Below are positions 37,017-46,917 of a stretch of DNA of 64,000 nt, one piece after another. The stretch's first letter is position 1; each line of letters starts with the position of its first letter. The notes under the pieces are model-generated. The model made no database searches. It had not been told where the DNA came from and saw only the letters and a list, made by a program, of their open reading frames with translations. The DNA comes from an uncultured Pseudomonadales bacterium (GTDB lineage Bacteria; Pseudomonadota; Gammaproteobacteria; Pseudomonadales; Azotimanducaceae): positions 186,001 to 250,000 of the forward strand of contig CALSMJ010000005.1 of NCBI GenBank assembly GCA_943787425.1. Reading direction: 5' to 3'. The translations under genes were made by a program, and so were the position numbers.

Positions 37017-37466
37017 TTACCGCTCGGTTAATCGAAACAAGTACGTTTCCTGCACACTTTCATTACGTGGACGATTACCGTACTTCGCTTCCCAGGCCTG
37101 GGCAAATTGCTCGAAATGACCCGGGTCGGTGACACGCTCCGCTTTTAGATCGTACACGAGGTTTTCGGACTGAAGTCGAACCAAGGCGTTCGCCTCGATG
37201 TGTTCGACCCAATTTGCATAGTTATCACCGGCAAATACATGCAGATCATCGCCAACCAAAACCGTCCAAAGATTAACCGAGTAGGGCCCCTCACCCTGAG
37301 TTTCCAGCTGTATCACGTCATCGCTCGCGACACCCACCCAACTCGTTGGCGTCGCCACTGACGCGCCCGTTAAGGCGCCACTCGACAACGGCAGTTGATC
37401 CCCGCAGGCCATTAATCCGAGGAGCAAGTAACCCTTTAAACTGGTTTTAAAAATAGATCTGAACAC
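37017..37466 (-). CDS. Lipoprotein, possibly with a split-barrel flavin-binding-like fold
   Basis: A 149-residue protein starting at GTG 37466 five bases after a G-run. The N-terminus ends in a lipobox, GLMACGD, so the mature protein should be anchored through Cys. The mature part (PYSVNLWTVLVGDDLHVFAG, WVEHIEANALVRLQSENLVY) resembles small pyridoxamine-oxidase-like split barrels, but this is a weak judgement. No catalytic motif is seen. Confidence 0.7.
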   Translation of the reverse strand: MFRSIFKTSLKGYLLLGLMACGDQLPLSSGALTGASVATPTSWVGVASDDVIQLETQGEGPYSVNLWTVLVGDDLHVFAGDNYANWVEHIEANALVRLQSENLVYDLKAERVTDPGHFEQFAQAWEAKYGNRPRNESVQETYLFRLTER

Positions 37467-37708
37467 TTAAGCCCCCTACCCCTTAAACCCTATGCCCTTG
37501 CATTGGACTCGTGCGCGGTCTCCGTTGCCCCCACCCAACACCAGCTCTGGGCAGGCCCTAGATTTGCGTCGTTTGGCGTCTTGGCTCATTGTCCTCAGCT
37601 ATGCGTGTAAAACAGCACACTCATTGAGATTACAAAGCGCGCGACCGCGGGCGCCCTATCAACCGACGGCCTTCAACAAACTGGCAGCCGGCAATGGCCC
37701 GCCCATTT

Positions 37709-39433
37709 TTAGGCTGTTGCCGACGCCTTGCTGTCATCGGTTCTTCGCACCAGCTTGCCCGGTAAAGCCCCAGTATGCGTGCCTTGCTCAAAAATCACCT
37801 CACCGGCTTTGATTGTCCAGTCGTAGCCCTTAGCGCGCTGCACCAAGCGCCGTCCTCCGGCAGGCAGGTCAAACACAGCTTCCGGCCGAAATAATCGTAG
37901 CTGCTCGAAATCGATGATATTCACATCGGCCAGCATGCCGACTTGGATTCGACCGCGGTCAAACATACCGAATGCTTCAGCCGTGCTCGACGTGAGCGAT
38001 CGTACAATAAACTCAAGACTCAATTGATCCCCGCGCGTTCGATCCCGGCCCCAATGCGTCATGATGAACGTCGGCATGCCGGCGTCTGCAATGACACCAC
38101 AATGTGCCCCGCCATCGCTTAAGCCGAACAACACATTGGGGTGCTCAAGTAACTTCTTTTGCGCATCCAACGAGTAGTTTTGGTATCCGCCTAAAGGCTG
38201 GTAAAACAATTCGAGTCCATCATTCGCAACCAATCGGTCATACATGACAGACAGTGCCGGCTCGCCTTGCGCCTTTGCCAGCCCGGCAATACTCTCCTCA
38301 AAACTCGGCTCGTAATTTGGATTGTCTCCCAAAGGGAAGACCATCGTCATCAAATTCTCCAAATCCTGCATCGGCCCAGATTGAATTACAGACACCTCAG
38401 ACAACAACTGCGTCTTCATTTCCGGATCCCGCAGCTTGGTTAAAAGCGCGTCGTGTTCGAGTCCGGCCAGCTCAGCACGCCAGGTCGGGTGACCCACAAA
38501 GGCATGAAAACTAGATTGTAATCCGTGCAGAACACCCGTCGGACGCCCCGCGGCCTGGGGTCTAATTTCGTGTCCTTCAAGCCTTGCCTGTTCAGCGAGG
38601 TTGTACATCTTATTGTTCTGATAGGCGGGCGCCGTCGTTGCGATCAGCGTGACGCCCAAACCGGTTTGCGCCTGGAATTCCTTAACCCAGGCCCATTCGT
38701 CATCGTCGCCTAAATGATCCGATACCAATTCAAACACGGCGTTGGGTAACCCCTTCATACCCAGACCGAGCGCAAGCATTTCGTCTCGGCCTGAAAAGGT
38801 TCCTGGCATATAGTCGCCATGGATGTCTTTATGGAGCAGTGTTTTTGAGCTTGAAAATCCTAATGCACCCGCTGCGACCCCCTCTCGAACGAGGGCCGTC
38901 ATTTGTTCAACCTCCTCGGCTGTTGGCGCGTAGTCGGTATTGCAGCGCTCACCCATTACATAGGCCCGAATTGCGCCATGGGGAACTTGGGTTGCCACAT
39001 CGATCGCTCTCGGAAACCGCTCAAGGGCATCTAAATATTCCGGAAAGCTTTCCCACTCCCAATTGATACCTTCGGATAAAGCGGCGCCGGGAATGTCCTC
39101 CACGCCTTCCATAAGTTCTATTAAAAAGTTTCGATCCTGCGGCTTGACTGGCGCAAACCCAACCCCACAATTACCCATCACAACGGTTGTTACACCATGC
39201 CAACTAGAAGGTGCCAGCAAAGGATCCCAAGTGGCCTGCCCATCATAGTGCGTGTGAATATCAACCCAACCAGGCGTCACCAACTTGCCGGTTGCATCAA
39301 TCTCCCGACGTCCGGTTTCTTCAATTTTGCCAAGGGCTGCAATCCGCCCATCCTGCACGGCAACATCAGCCAAGAATCGTGCGTCTCCGGAGCCATCGAT
39401 GATCGTGCCGTTTCTGATAATGAGGTCGTACAT
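37709..39433 (-). CDS. N-acyl-D-amino-acid deacylase-like amidohydrolase (D-aminoacylase)
   Basis: A 574-residue member of the amidohydrolase superfamily. The N-terminal metal motif HxH is in GWVDIHTHYDGQATWDPLLA. Other family text includes TTVVMGNCGVGFAPVKP and LSDGGAHCGVIADAG, and the C-terminal beta-sandwich ends near GEVIFEQGTHTGALPGKLVR. The enzyme releases a D-amino acid or similar amine from an N-acyl substrate in the cytoplasm. ATG 39433 is the natural start (MYDLIIRNGTIIDGSG). It is encoded alone, far from its nearest leftward neighbour. Confidence 0.93.
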   Translation of the reverse strand: MYDLIIRNGTIIDGSGDARFLADVAVQDGRIAALGKIEETGRREIDATGKLVTPGWVDIHTHYDGQATWDPLLAPSSWHGVTTVVMGNCGVGFAPVKPQDRNFLIELMEGVEDIPGAALSEGINWEWESFPEYLDALERFPRAIDVATQVPHGAIRAYVMGERCNTDYAPTAEEVEQMTALVREGVAAGALGFSSSKTLLHKDIHGDYMPGTFSGRDEMLALGLGMKGLPNAVFELVSDHLGDDDEWAWVKEFQAQTGLGVTLIATTAPAYQNNKMYNLAEQARLEGHEIRPQAAGRPTGVLHGLQSSFHAFVGHPTWRAELAGLEHDALLTKLRDPEMKTQLLSEVSVIQSGPMQDLENLMTMVFPLGDNPNYEPSFEESIAGLAKAQGEPALSVMYDRLVANDGLELFYQPLGGYQNYSLDAQKKLLEHPNVLFGLSDGGAHCGVIADAGMPTFIMTHWGRDRTRGDQLSLEFIVRSLTSSTAEAFGMFDRGRIQVGMLADVNIIDFEQLRLFRPEAVFDLPAGGRRLVQRAKGYDWTIKAGEVIFEQGTHTGALPGKLVRRTDDSKASATA

Positions 39434-39649
39434 GAGCGGTCCTTTTTATGCCTAAAGCCCTAAAGTATCAGGTTTTTCCGCGCGATGTCATGACTAAAAC
39501 AAGCGTCATTCATTGCCGTGATGACGCAGCTGCGGCACCAACGATTTCAAAACGCAGCTCCGTACATTCCTTCACAAACGGCCCGCAGTCTATCCAAGGC
39601 GCGATTCACTGCATACGACTCAAGGCGACTAAATTACGACCTGACAATA

Positions 39650-39678
39650 AAAAAAGCAGCCAACAGGCTGCTTTTTTT
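39650..39678. terminator. Bidirectional intrinsic terminator
   Basis: GCAGCC and GGCTGC (39656-39661, 39666-39671) form a stem around AACA, extended by A7 on the left and T7 on the right. It lies 17 bp downstream of the leftward small secreted-protein gene and should end it. It can also work on the plus strand. Confidence 0.88.
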
Positions 39679-39694
39679 CAGAGCCCACAAGCAA

Positions 39695-39967
39695 TCATTC
39701 GGCCGCGCTCGAGCCGCCTTCTTGATCCAGCTCAGGCTGAGGCGCGGGCTCCTGAATCGTATAACCTCGGGCTTCCCATTGCGCAAGGGTTCGGCATTTC
39801 AATTTCGAACGGGTGCCAGAATAATCTGTCACCTCGATTCGAGCACAGTATTTCCCATCGTCGTTGACCTTCGCCGCATAGCTGACTCCGCCTTCGTCGG
39901 CGACAGCCCAGAGCGAAACAATCGATAACACCAGCGGTGCAGCTAAACTCATCACTTTCAATTTCAT
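39695..39967 (-). CDS. Small secreted protein, function unknown
   Basis: A 90-residue protein from ATG 39967, placed after AAAAGGAATTGAT; an in-frame ATG at 40015 has no such site. It has a signal peptide (LKVMSLAAPLVLSIVSLWAV, cleavage near ADEGG). The mature part has two cysteines (KYCARIEV, KLKCRTLAQ) that could form a disulfide, and an acidic, Pro/Glu-rich tail. I do not recognise the family. A bidirectional terminator follows. Confidence 0.75.
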   Translation of the reverse strand: MKLKVMSLAAPLVLSIVSLWAVADEGGVSYAAKVNDDGKYCARIEVTDYSGTRSKLKCRTLAQWEARGYTIQEPAPQPELDQEGGSSAAE

Positions 39968-40428
39968 ATCAATTCCTTTTGATCTGTAAGTTTTAGATAA
40001 CCAAAGACCCGCCATTGGGCCTTTCGACTCAGCCTCTCAGGTTGGGTCAACGCAGTAACCGGGCCCTTTGCTTCGTCACCAACTGTAAAGCAAAGCTAAT
40101 GCCAATTTTTTTGAACCAGGAAATCCTATCTGGCCGGGCAAATAGCGCCAATGCGGACTGAGACGCCTGAAGCGCGCGCGTTTTCGACTCGGCGTTGGTG
40201 CAGTGGTCGTCTGGAGCGCCCTAAAATAACGCGCTTTAAACCCTTCAGCAGGATTCTTGACCCAGCCGTCTGCAAATCGTGCCAGCGTTGATTGATCATT
40301 TGGCAGATGCGCCCAGAGCATCCATACTTGACCCTTCAGAAGGTGTGAAGCGCCAAAACCGAACTTAGATCCAGTTCACTCAACACGAGATCCCGTTGAC
40401 GACAAACCCCTCAGAGTCTTTTTGCCCC
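39968..40428. other. Intergenic stretch between divergent genes, with one weak minus-strand ORF
   Basis: The ORF 40076-40321 on the minus strand (81 codons, from MLWAHLPNDQST) is continuous and Arg-rich. Its nearest AAGGG is ~12 bases from the ATG and I recognise no family, so I do not call it a gene. The rest should hold the promoters of the two divergent secreted-protein genes. Confidence 0.4.
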
Positions 40429-41343
40429 ATGACCATCCAGACGATCAGGACGATCCTCTTGAATCAAACATTCTGGCACTTCCTCGTTTTCTGTTTCGCG
40501 ATCGGCGCAGCTTTGAGCGCTCCAGCACAAGAGGCTGACCAATTTGAATTTCGACTGCATGGCGCCGTATTAGGTGATGTAACCTTTTTCAACCCGCGCA
40601 CCCAGGGCGCCGCACCAACCTCATCTAACTCAAGCGGGCAGATACAATCAGAGCAGACCACCGATTTATGGGCATCTGGCAAGACTCGCGGCATGGTGCA
40701 TTGGTTTAAACGCTACGAAGCGACCTTTCGTTCGACTTCGCAACCCAATGGGGTTCAAGTCTATCGCGTGATTGCTGTGGATGCTGATGTCCCAGAGACG
40801 CGGCACATCGAATTTCCAACCGCTGCAGGTAGCTCGCCAAAGGTCATCGATTTTTCAGATCGTACCCAGGCCGAACCACTGCAGATAGACCCATTGCTTG
40901 ATCAGGATCGGATCGATCCCCTTTCGGTGCTTCAGAAAATACTCCGCCAAGTAGATCAGACGCAAACCTGTGATGCTGCCTATCGCGTGTACGATGGCAA
41001 ACGGCGCTACTCGGTCCTGACGCAAGGGCCATTAACCGATCAGCCGGTGACGCCAGACCAGGTTGATGCGGCATTGTCGCTAGGGCAAGCGCCCCCAACG
41101 CTCAAGTGCCAGATCACCCTACGAACCCCTATCTATCCTGAGACCGGCAACTCGCAATCAGAGCTCGCATCACGAGCCAGCGCGATGAGCACTCAACCGC
41201 GTCAGTCAGCAGGATTCTGGCCTTTCAAAAAACAAGAACAAACCATGACGATCGAGTTCAAGCGCTTCCCGGCCGGCTATCGTTTTTCTGCCTTCGACAT
41301 CAACAGCCCTTTCGGCACCATTAAGGGCCGGCCCGCTTCCTAA
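40429..41343 (+). CDS. Secreted DUF3108-like protein
   Basis: A ~304-residue protein from ATG 40429 (a TTG at 40396 is also in frame). It has a signal peptide (FWHFLVFCFAIGAALSAPAQ). The mature part reads FEFRLHGAVLGDVTF near the start and DPLSVLQKILRQVDQTQTCD then YRVYDGKRRYSVLTQG in the middle, like DUF3108 proteins of the cell envelope. A C-terminal beta-rich end (FKRFPAGYRFSAFDINSPFG) completes it. The role is unknown; an envelope beta-barrel or lipid-binding protein is possible. Confidence 0.78.
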   Translation: MTIQTIRTILLNQTFWHFLVFCFAIGAALSAPAQEADQFEFRLHGAVLGDVTFFNPRTQGAAPTSSNSSGQIQSEQTTDLWASGKTRGMVHWFKRYEATFRSTSQPNGVQVYRVIAVDADVPETRHIEFPTAAGSSPKVIDFSDRTQAEPLQIDPLLDQDRIDPLSVLQKILRQVDQTQTCDAAYRVYDGKRRYSVLTQGPLTDQPVTPDQVDAALSLGQAPPTLKCQITLRTPIYPETGNSQSELASRASAMSTQPRQSAGFWPFKKQEQTMTIEFKRFPAGYRFSAFDINSPFGTIKGRPAS

Positions 41344-41590
41344 AATCAGGATTAAATAAGCCCTTCGACTGACGTTTTTCGGCGCCTACCCTCGGCTCAA
41401 GGATCGGGTCGAGAGGACTCGTCTGAGTTAAAACAATCTGAAAACCGCGTTTGACACGTCAGGCTCATTTAAGATCCTGAGCCTTGCTGAGATTCGCAAC
41501 CTGCTGTCCGTCTGGCCGTTTCAACTACCGCGTCGCACGCCGCTCATCCTACCAGGGCTGAGAACATAACATCTGGACCATCGGGGTCTG

Positions 41591-42226
41591 CTAATCAGAC
41601 CAACGGTCGAACCGCATAATGGTTGATAAGGGCTTTCGTGTAACCGGTCCAAATCGCCCTAAAGGATAACCCACCGGAATTAGGCACAGCGCCGCAAAAG
41701 TTTCCGGCAAATCCAGCGCCCTACGGACCATCGCTTGGTCTCGGAGGGCTAAGGTGGTGGGGGCAGCACCGAGCCCCAAAGCGCGCGCCATGAGCAATAG
41801 ATTCTGAATCCCTGGCCAAACAGATCCCGCCTTGCGATAGATATCGCCCCCTGAGACCGGCTCATCATAATCGTAACACGCAACAATTAGGGCCGGTATT
41901 TCGTGCATATGCTCCATCTGCCACACCACGGCATCCACCAGTCGTTTATGTTTTGCATCTTTGGGCTGATCGACTTCCGGCTGAATATACGGCGCACCAT
42001 GCAATCGATTCAGGTCTGCTAGCTTGCGCTTTTGATCCGGGTCCCGCACCACAATCCAGCGCGTTTGCTGCGCGTTAGAACCACTGGGCGCTTGATTCGC
42101 CGCATCAATCAGCTTGAGCAACAACGGCTCTGGCACCGGCCTCGGGTTCAGTCGGCGCATGGCTCTCGAGCTGTACAGGACTGTTTCTAACAATGGGGAT
42201 TCGGCGTCCACCTGCGGCTCACTCAT
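41591..42226 (-). CDS. Nitroreductase-family flavoprotein
   Basis: A 211-residue FMN-binding nitroreductase-fold protein: SSRAMRRLNPRPVPEPLLLK near the start, AANQAPSGSNAQQTRWIVV (FMN phosphate and ribityl contacts) and the GLGAAPTTLALRDQ region before the C-terminal CLIPVGYPLGRFGPVTRKPL. Start ATG 42226 is preceded by AAAAGGTAG. It probably reduces nitro, quinone or enone groups with NAD(P)H. It lies downstream of the cupin gene (120 bp) in the same direction. Confidence 0.93.
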   Translation of the reverse strand: MSEPQVDAESPLLETVLYSSRAMRRLNPRPVPEPLLLKLIDAANQAPSGSNAQQTRWIVVRDPDQKRKLADLNRLHGAPYIQPEVDQPKDAKHKRLVDAVVWQMEHMHEIPALIVACYDYDEPVSGGDIYRKAGSVWPGIQNLLLMARALGLGAAPTTLALRDQAMVRRALDLPETFAALCLIPVGYPLGRFGPVTRKPLSTIMRFDRWSD

Positions 42227-42345
42227 TGCAACTACCTTTTATTTTTTTACCGCCCAGATCACCGCCGCCCAGACCACCGCTGGCGCCGTCCTTAAAAAAG
42301 AAGGCGCCTTGTCGATCGCGTTGTGACTGAGTTTGCTGTTAAGCC

Positions 42346-42894
42346 TCAGACCTTAAAGGCGTTCACACCGCTGGTGAAGTCGTATTTAAAGGTTGGACTG
42401 CCCGTAATGCTGCCATCGCGGTGCACAATGTGCGTCGCGCCGCTCGCCCAACCAATAAAATCGCCCACGGTTAAGTCGCCGATTCGCTCTGAACTGGGGT
42501 CAGCTTCAGCATGATTTTGGAGCAAAATTTCCGTATCACCTTCAAAGATACCAACGGTTTGAAACCCTTCTGGGCAATCACTAAACGGCGTATGAAAAGA
42601 ACCAGCCGCCTCGTAGGAAAACATCCCGGTCGTAATACGACTCTCTTCCGGCTTTTCGGATTCGCGATAACCGTACCAACCTTTAACCGTCCAAGCCATG
42701 GCGCGACAAATATGGAAATGCGATGGGAAATCCGGCGCGCCTGGGTCCATCTTGTAACCAAAAGCCACCGTATTGGTCGGTTCGTGAACCGTCAGAACTT
42801 TAAAGTACGAGCCCTCTCCGACCTCGACCCATTGCAGGTCGTTCATTTGAACATCGGCCGTGATCTTCTCCATTGTCGCTAAATTTAACCCCAT
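42346..42894 (-). CDS. Cupin-domain protein (acetylacetone-/dihydroxyacetophenone-dioxygenase-like)
   Basis: A 182-residue cupin. The metal-binding region is FPSHFHICRAMAWTVKGWYG with a later TGMFSYEAAGSFHTPFSD. This pattern fits small cupins related to acetylacetone-cleaving and 2,4'-dihydroxyacetophenone dioxygenases, though ligands are only partly conserved. The start at 42894 follows AGGAG. It lies 109 bp after the acyl-CoA ligase gene in the same direction, so ring or side-chain cleavage before CoA activation is a possible link (inference). Confidence 0.82.
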   Translation of the reverse strand: MGLNLATMEKITADVQMNDLQWVEVGEGSYFKVLTVHEPTNTVAFGYKMDPGAPDFPSHFHICRAMAWTVKGWYGYRESEKPEESRITTGMFSYEAAGSFHTPFSDCPEGFQTVGIFEGDTEILLQNHAEADPSSERIGDLTVGDFIGWASGATHIVHRDGSITGSPTFKYDFTSGVNAFKV

Positions 42895-43003
42895 GAACTG
42901 CTCCTTCTTTTGTTTTTCGACCCAATACGGATCTTAACCTCAGTGCCTCAAGCAACTGATCAATAGCTCAGAATCTATCAGGCTCCGCTCTATAGATATA
43001 GGA

Positions 43004-44579
43004 TTAATTGCCAGACACTCGACGATCTTGCCCCTGCCAATGGGGTTCACGCAATACCTTGCGCTGCACTTTCCCCACCGGGCTTTTTGGTAGTGTCTCG
43101 GTCTGAAAGTAAATCTGAGTTGGTTTTTTATACGACCCAAGCGCTTTGGCACATAACTCGATTAAATCAGCTGCTGTAACCTGCGCGCCGTCTTCGATGA
43201 CGCAGGTCGCAGCGGGTGTTTCACCCCAACGGACATCCGGTACCGCATACACCGCCACTTCGAGCACGTCCGGATGGTTTAACAGGACATTTTCAAGTTC
43301 GGCAGGCCAAATATTAAACCCACCCGAAATAATCATATCGTCTTTCCGATCCAGCACGTACAAGTAGCCGTTGCGATCCAATCGCCCAATATCACCGGTT
43401 AAGACAAACCCATCAGAGGTCATGCGCTCCCGAGTCGCGGCTTCATTTTCCCAAAAGCCCAACATTTGACCGTCACACAATATGGCAATTTCACCTTCCT
43501 CACCCAATGCCATCGCCACATCGGCATTTTCAGAATCCCGAATTTCGAGCCGTGCATAAGGCAAAGCGCGGCCCGCTGATCGCAGTGGATTTGAACCCTC
43601 AACCTTTGAAAACCATTCTTTGGGTCCCATCATGCATACCGGCACCGCTTCTGTTTGGCCATACCCCTGATAAAGGACCTCACCAAATACGGCACGCGCC
43701 AGATGCGCGGTTTGATCGGCGATGGGGGCCCCGCCAACTTGCATCACTTTTAAATCTTCGAAGTTGCCAGACGCGGCCGCAGGGTGACTCGCCAATGCAC
43801 TCAGCATTGCCGGCACAACAAACAGGTAGCCAACCCGCTCGTCTTGCAATACTCGCAGCGTCTCCCCGGGGTCAAAATGATCGAGTAATAAATTGGCGCC
43901 GCCCGCCAACCAGGTCGGGGTATATAAGTAACCGCTGCCATGGGAAATCGGACCAACATGCAAACAAACATCGCCAGCTTGCATGGGCGGGAAGTTATAA
44001 AACCAGTCGCGGCCGGCGGCCAACCAGCTTCGATGAGTATAAGCCACGCCTTTGGCTTTGCCCGTGGTGCCGCCCGTGTGCCGAATGATGCACCAATCCT
44101 CTGGCGCAATCGCAATCATCGGATCAACCGTTGAGCACGCTGAGAGGCTCGCCTCATAGGTCTCATCCCGAATCAGGATGTGTTCAAGGGTCGGGACAAG
44201 CGGCGCGACCTGCCGAATTTCATCGCGATAGGTCTCGGCCACAATGACCGCCCGGCAACCCGTATGAGACAGCATGTGGGCGTGGCTTTCGAGTGCATTA
44301 CGGGCATAGAGCGGCACGCGAACGATGCCCGCGATTGCGCTGCCCAAGAAAAAGTCCTGGGCTTCGATACTGTTATCTTCGAGCACCCCCACTCGGTCTC
44401 CCGGGTTCAGACCTAGACCCAGCAGCCAATTGGCCATCTGGACACCACGTCGCCAAGCGTCTCGAAATGTGATTCGCTGCGATGCCATGAATCACCGCAA
44501 TGCGATCCGCATTGTAGGCCGCAGCCTGCCGCATCAAGCTCGTCACGGTTAATCCTTGTCCACCGGGCATTGTCTTCAT
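43004..44579 (-). CDS. AMP-binding acyl-CoA synthetase with apparent N-terminal frameshift
   Basis: The main frame (43004-44488) holds the full adenylation motifs: RHTGGTTGKAKGVAYTHRSW (P-loop), YGQTE, GDIGRLDRNGYLYVLDRKDD and the C-terminal Lys in PKSPVGKVQRKVL. It lacks the usual first ~30 residues. These are found one frame away from ATG 44579 (LTVTSLMRQAAAYNADRIAV, IHG), joining SQRITFRDAW at about 44482-44490 if one base is removed. ATG 44579 also overlaps the stop of the upstream gene as ATGA, which supports it as the real start. The enzyme activates a carboxylic acid to its CoA thioester. Either a sequence error or a recent frameshift is present. Confidence 0.88.
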
Positions 44580-45042
44580 GATTTTTTACCGGGCCATAGG
44601 CCGACAAACAATGAGTAACCAGAGCCTGCTATAAACAAGCCATCACAAATTTGTCCAAGCAATGCCGGCAGTTCAACCACCCATCCCCCCGAGGCGATAG
44701 GCGCCAGTAGCGACATCAAAAAAAGCCCTACAAACTTAGGACCCCTTCGGTCGCGGATCGACCCAAATCCAAACATCGACGGACCCACAGCGCAAGTAAC
44801 GCCGGGAGACACCCAGCAGCCAGCAGACAAGAGCCGACGAGCGCCACTGGCTCTGGATCGAATTGAAAGGCCTGGCCCAAAAGACCGATGACAACACCCA
44901 TTGTTAAAGCGACGGAGAGGTACGTACCCAGAAACCACCAGTACTCGGCGCGGGTCGCCCGACCATCTAGCTTAAAATACTGCTGGAATACGACGCGCTG
45001 TACGGCCCATATTGGTCCCCAATCAGCCTGTTGCTTCATCAT
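44576..45042 (-). pseudogene. DUF805-like membrane protein, frameshifted
   Basis: The first frame (from 45042) reads FKLDGRATRAEYWWFLGTYL then ALWVRRCLDLGRS, the DUF805 N-terminal pattern (GRATRxEYW, later RRxxDxG), and stops at 44728. The next frame continues with RGPKFVGLFLMSLLAPIASG and WVVELPALLGQICDGLFIAG, ending at 44576. Missing or extra bases near the GGGG run at 44742-44745 would unite them into a ~155-residue, four-helix protein. Its stop overlaps the acyl-CoA synthetase start (ATGA). Function is unknown. Confidence 0.7.
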
Positions 45043-45339
45043 CGCTACTCCTTAAAAAAGATTCCCGAGCCTAGATTTGGCGCATCGACCAGATGACCAA
45101 TGCCGAGCAGCATCGAACCAGTACGTATCCGGATTTGAATTCTCTTGAGTCACCTTAACCCTCAGAATCTGCCTGCTCAACCGCGGCTTTGCTGATCGCG
45201 GGCGTCTCAACACGCACTGTCCAGATTGCCCGCGAGGTCACCCAAATCCGTTGCCGCATCCTAACGGAAGTTAGCCCCTCGTCATTTCCTGCCAACCGCG
45301 CGCTTGCTTTTTCGAGCACACCGAACACTGCTGCTTACC

Positions 45340-46087
45340 TTAAAGCGAGCTCATTTTTGATTTCAAAGCTTGCAGCGCTTTGATATTCGCCGCGCGGATT
45401 TGATCCATATCGGGGGCCGCCTGGCTAATATCGCCAAGCTCGGCAAGCACGACATGCACCGCATCATGCCCTGCCACTTGTTGCATCCTGGTCAACCAGC
45501 GCTGCACGTTGGGGTAGGGACTAAAATCGAACACATTGGTGAATTGCGGCTGCAGCTGGCCGATCTCCACATAGGCCGCAAGGTCCGCAAGCGTCACCGA
45601 GTCGCTGCACAAATACGCGTGCTCAGCCAGCGATGACTGATCGATGGCTGTCAGCGCCGCGCTCAGCGTTTTACGCGCACCCTGTTGAACGACATCAGGG
45701 ATGTTCAGATCTTTACGAATCGCAGGGGCCACTAAGCCCACCGAAGCCTCGCGAATATTGCGATGATGATAATGCAGGTACGCATCAATTCGCGCCTGAG
45801 CCTTGGGCGCGTACTCGGATAGACGTCTTCCCAGCCGTGCGTTCTCGCCAGATAAGTCATGATGGCGTGGGCCTCACCGAGCGTAAATCCAGTCTCGCGC
45901 TCTTCAAGACAGGGAATCGTGCCAGCCGGTTCTTCGCCAAAAACGCCGGGTGCCGGCTACCGTTATCGCCTTTGGAGCCTGGATTGGTTAGGACCAAATC
46001 GAAGGGCATTTTTTTCAATAGCAGTAACCACATCACTGCGCGAACCGGCTGTGAAAACGGCACGCCGTAAAGTATCAATGGATGCAT
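45340..46087 (-). pseudogene. Glutathione S-transferase, split by two frameshifts
   Basis: Three frames give one ~248-residue GST: MHPLILYGVPFSQPVRAVMW (N-terminal thioredoxin-like domain, start ATG 46087 after GAGG), then PAGTIPCLEERETGFTLGEA HAIMTYLA in the second frame, then APKAQARIDAYLHYHHRNIR and the helical C-terminal domain (SVTLADLAAYVEIGQLQPQF) in the third. Breaks fall near 45926-45931 (a shortened C-run) and 45806-45815. The SNAIL/TRAIL-like ES motif appears as GEAHAI. Text is conserved in all parts, so errors in the sequence are as likely as true decay. Theta-class or related GSTs detoxify or isomerise electrophiles. Confidence 0.8.
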
Positions 46088-46279
46088 CACAAAAACCTCA
46101 ATATTCAAGCCCTTGATTAAATCAGGCTCATGACTGGTTTGCCAATGCTCAGAATCAAGGCATCAATCGCCGGCGGCGCCAGCGAGGACAACCGAGCCCT
46201 GAGGGTCTGCTGGCGCGCATTCGTCAAATTCGTTCAAAGCTGCGAGACTTGCATGGCTGAATTCATTTTGAGGTGCTCG

Positions 46280-46654
46280 GTGTCTAACTGTCCTTGTGGT
46301 CAACCCACTGTCGCCGAGGCCTGTTGCGCCACCCTTCTAACAGGGCACCAATCAGCCGAAACCTGTGAGCGCCTTATGCGCGCGCGATATACCGCTTACG
46401 TGCAACGCAATGCCTCGTTTTTAATCGCGAGTTGGCATCCGTCAACTCGGCCCAAGACAGTGCCGTTTGACGACTTGACCCATTGGGTTGGCCTCAAGGT
46501 GATCAAGAGCCGAGGCGGCGCAGCCGATGCATCGGGCGAGGTTGAATTTATCGCAACGTTTAAGCAGCAAGGCAAAGCCTTTAAAATGCATGAGCGCAGT
46601 GCGTTTGTCCGCGAGCAGGGTCAATGGTTTTATTTGGACGGCACGATCTTATAA
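46280..46654 (+). CDS. YchJ/UPF0225-like protein with SEC-C-type zinc motif
   Basis: A 124-residue protein from GTG 46280, seven bases after GAGG. It opens with SNCPCGQPTVAEACCATLLT, the CPCG...CC zinc-finger form of SEC-C and UPF0225 proteins, and continues with the NTF2-like fold (RARYTAYVQRNASFLIASWH, HERSAFVREQGQWFYLDG). Upstream in-frame ATG codons at 46130 and 46253 are less likely because the family normally starts just before CPCG. Function of the family is not established. It is flanked on the right by a repeat and a paralogue remnant. Confidence 0.85.
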   Translation: MSNCPCGQPTVAEACCATLLTGHQSAETCERLMRARYTAYVQRNASFLIASWHPSTRPKTVPFDDLTHWVGLKVIKSRGGAADASGEVEFIATFKQQGKAFKMHERSAFVREQGQWFYLDGTIL

Positions 46655-46674
46655 CAGCACGTCTTGTCAGCACC

Positions 46675-46810
46675 CCTGATCATCTTCCTTGTTTCCGGCC
46701 GGCGGTGCACCACTGGCGTTAGCAGCACCTTGACCGCATTCAAAGGATGCGTTGTTCTGTCGGCAAGACGTGCTCCAGCTGACAGCCCCAACTGCTACTT
46801 CGAGCGCTGC
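46675..46810 (-). repeat. 136-bp diverged direct repeat, copy A
   Basis: This stretch aligns without net gap with 48864-48999 in the same orientation. Shared blocks on the plus strand include CCTGATCATC, GGCGTTAGC, CGGCAAGACG and CTTCGAGCGCTGC. Minus-strand translation shows matching text in both copies (SCRQN, then NK and DDQ), hinting at an ancestral coding sequence. It lies between the YchJ-like gene and a decayed hydrolase end. Confidence 0.6.
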
Positions 46811-46917
46811 CTGTGTCCGAGCGCGCCTTTGATGCGATCCAACGTCAGCGCGGCGTGCCCATTGGCCGGCGACCGGATCATTTCGGGGCTAGAAGGTTGT
46901 TGTTGAAGCGTTGATTA
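46801..46917 (-). pseudogene. Remnant of a dienelactone-hydrolase-like C-terminus
   Basis: The minus strand reads EMIRSPANGHAALTLDRIKG AL, close to EMIELPGKGHSVLTLDLIKG of the intact gene that follows at 46918-47676, and includes the catalytic His region (GH). The bases CGAGCGCTGC and CCAACGTCAGC occur at matching places in both. It looks like the end of a tandem paralogue whose body has been lost or replaced by repeat copy A. Confidence 0.55.

Noticed and set aside
40076..40321. 81-codon minus-strand ORF from MLWAHLPND
   Set aside because: It is open and could be real, but has no well-placed ribosome site and no recognisable domain; described under the intergenic entry instead.
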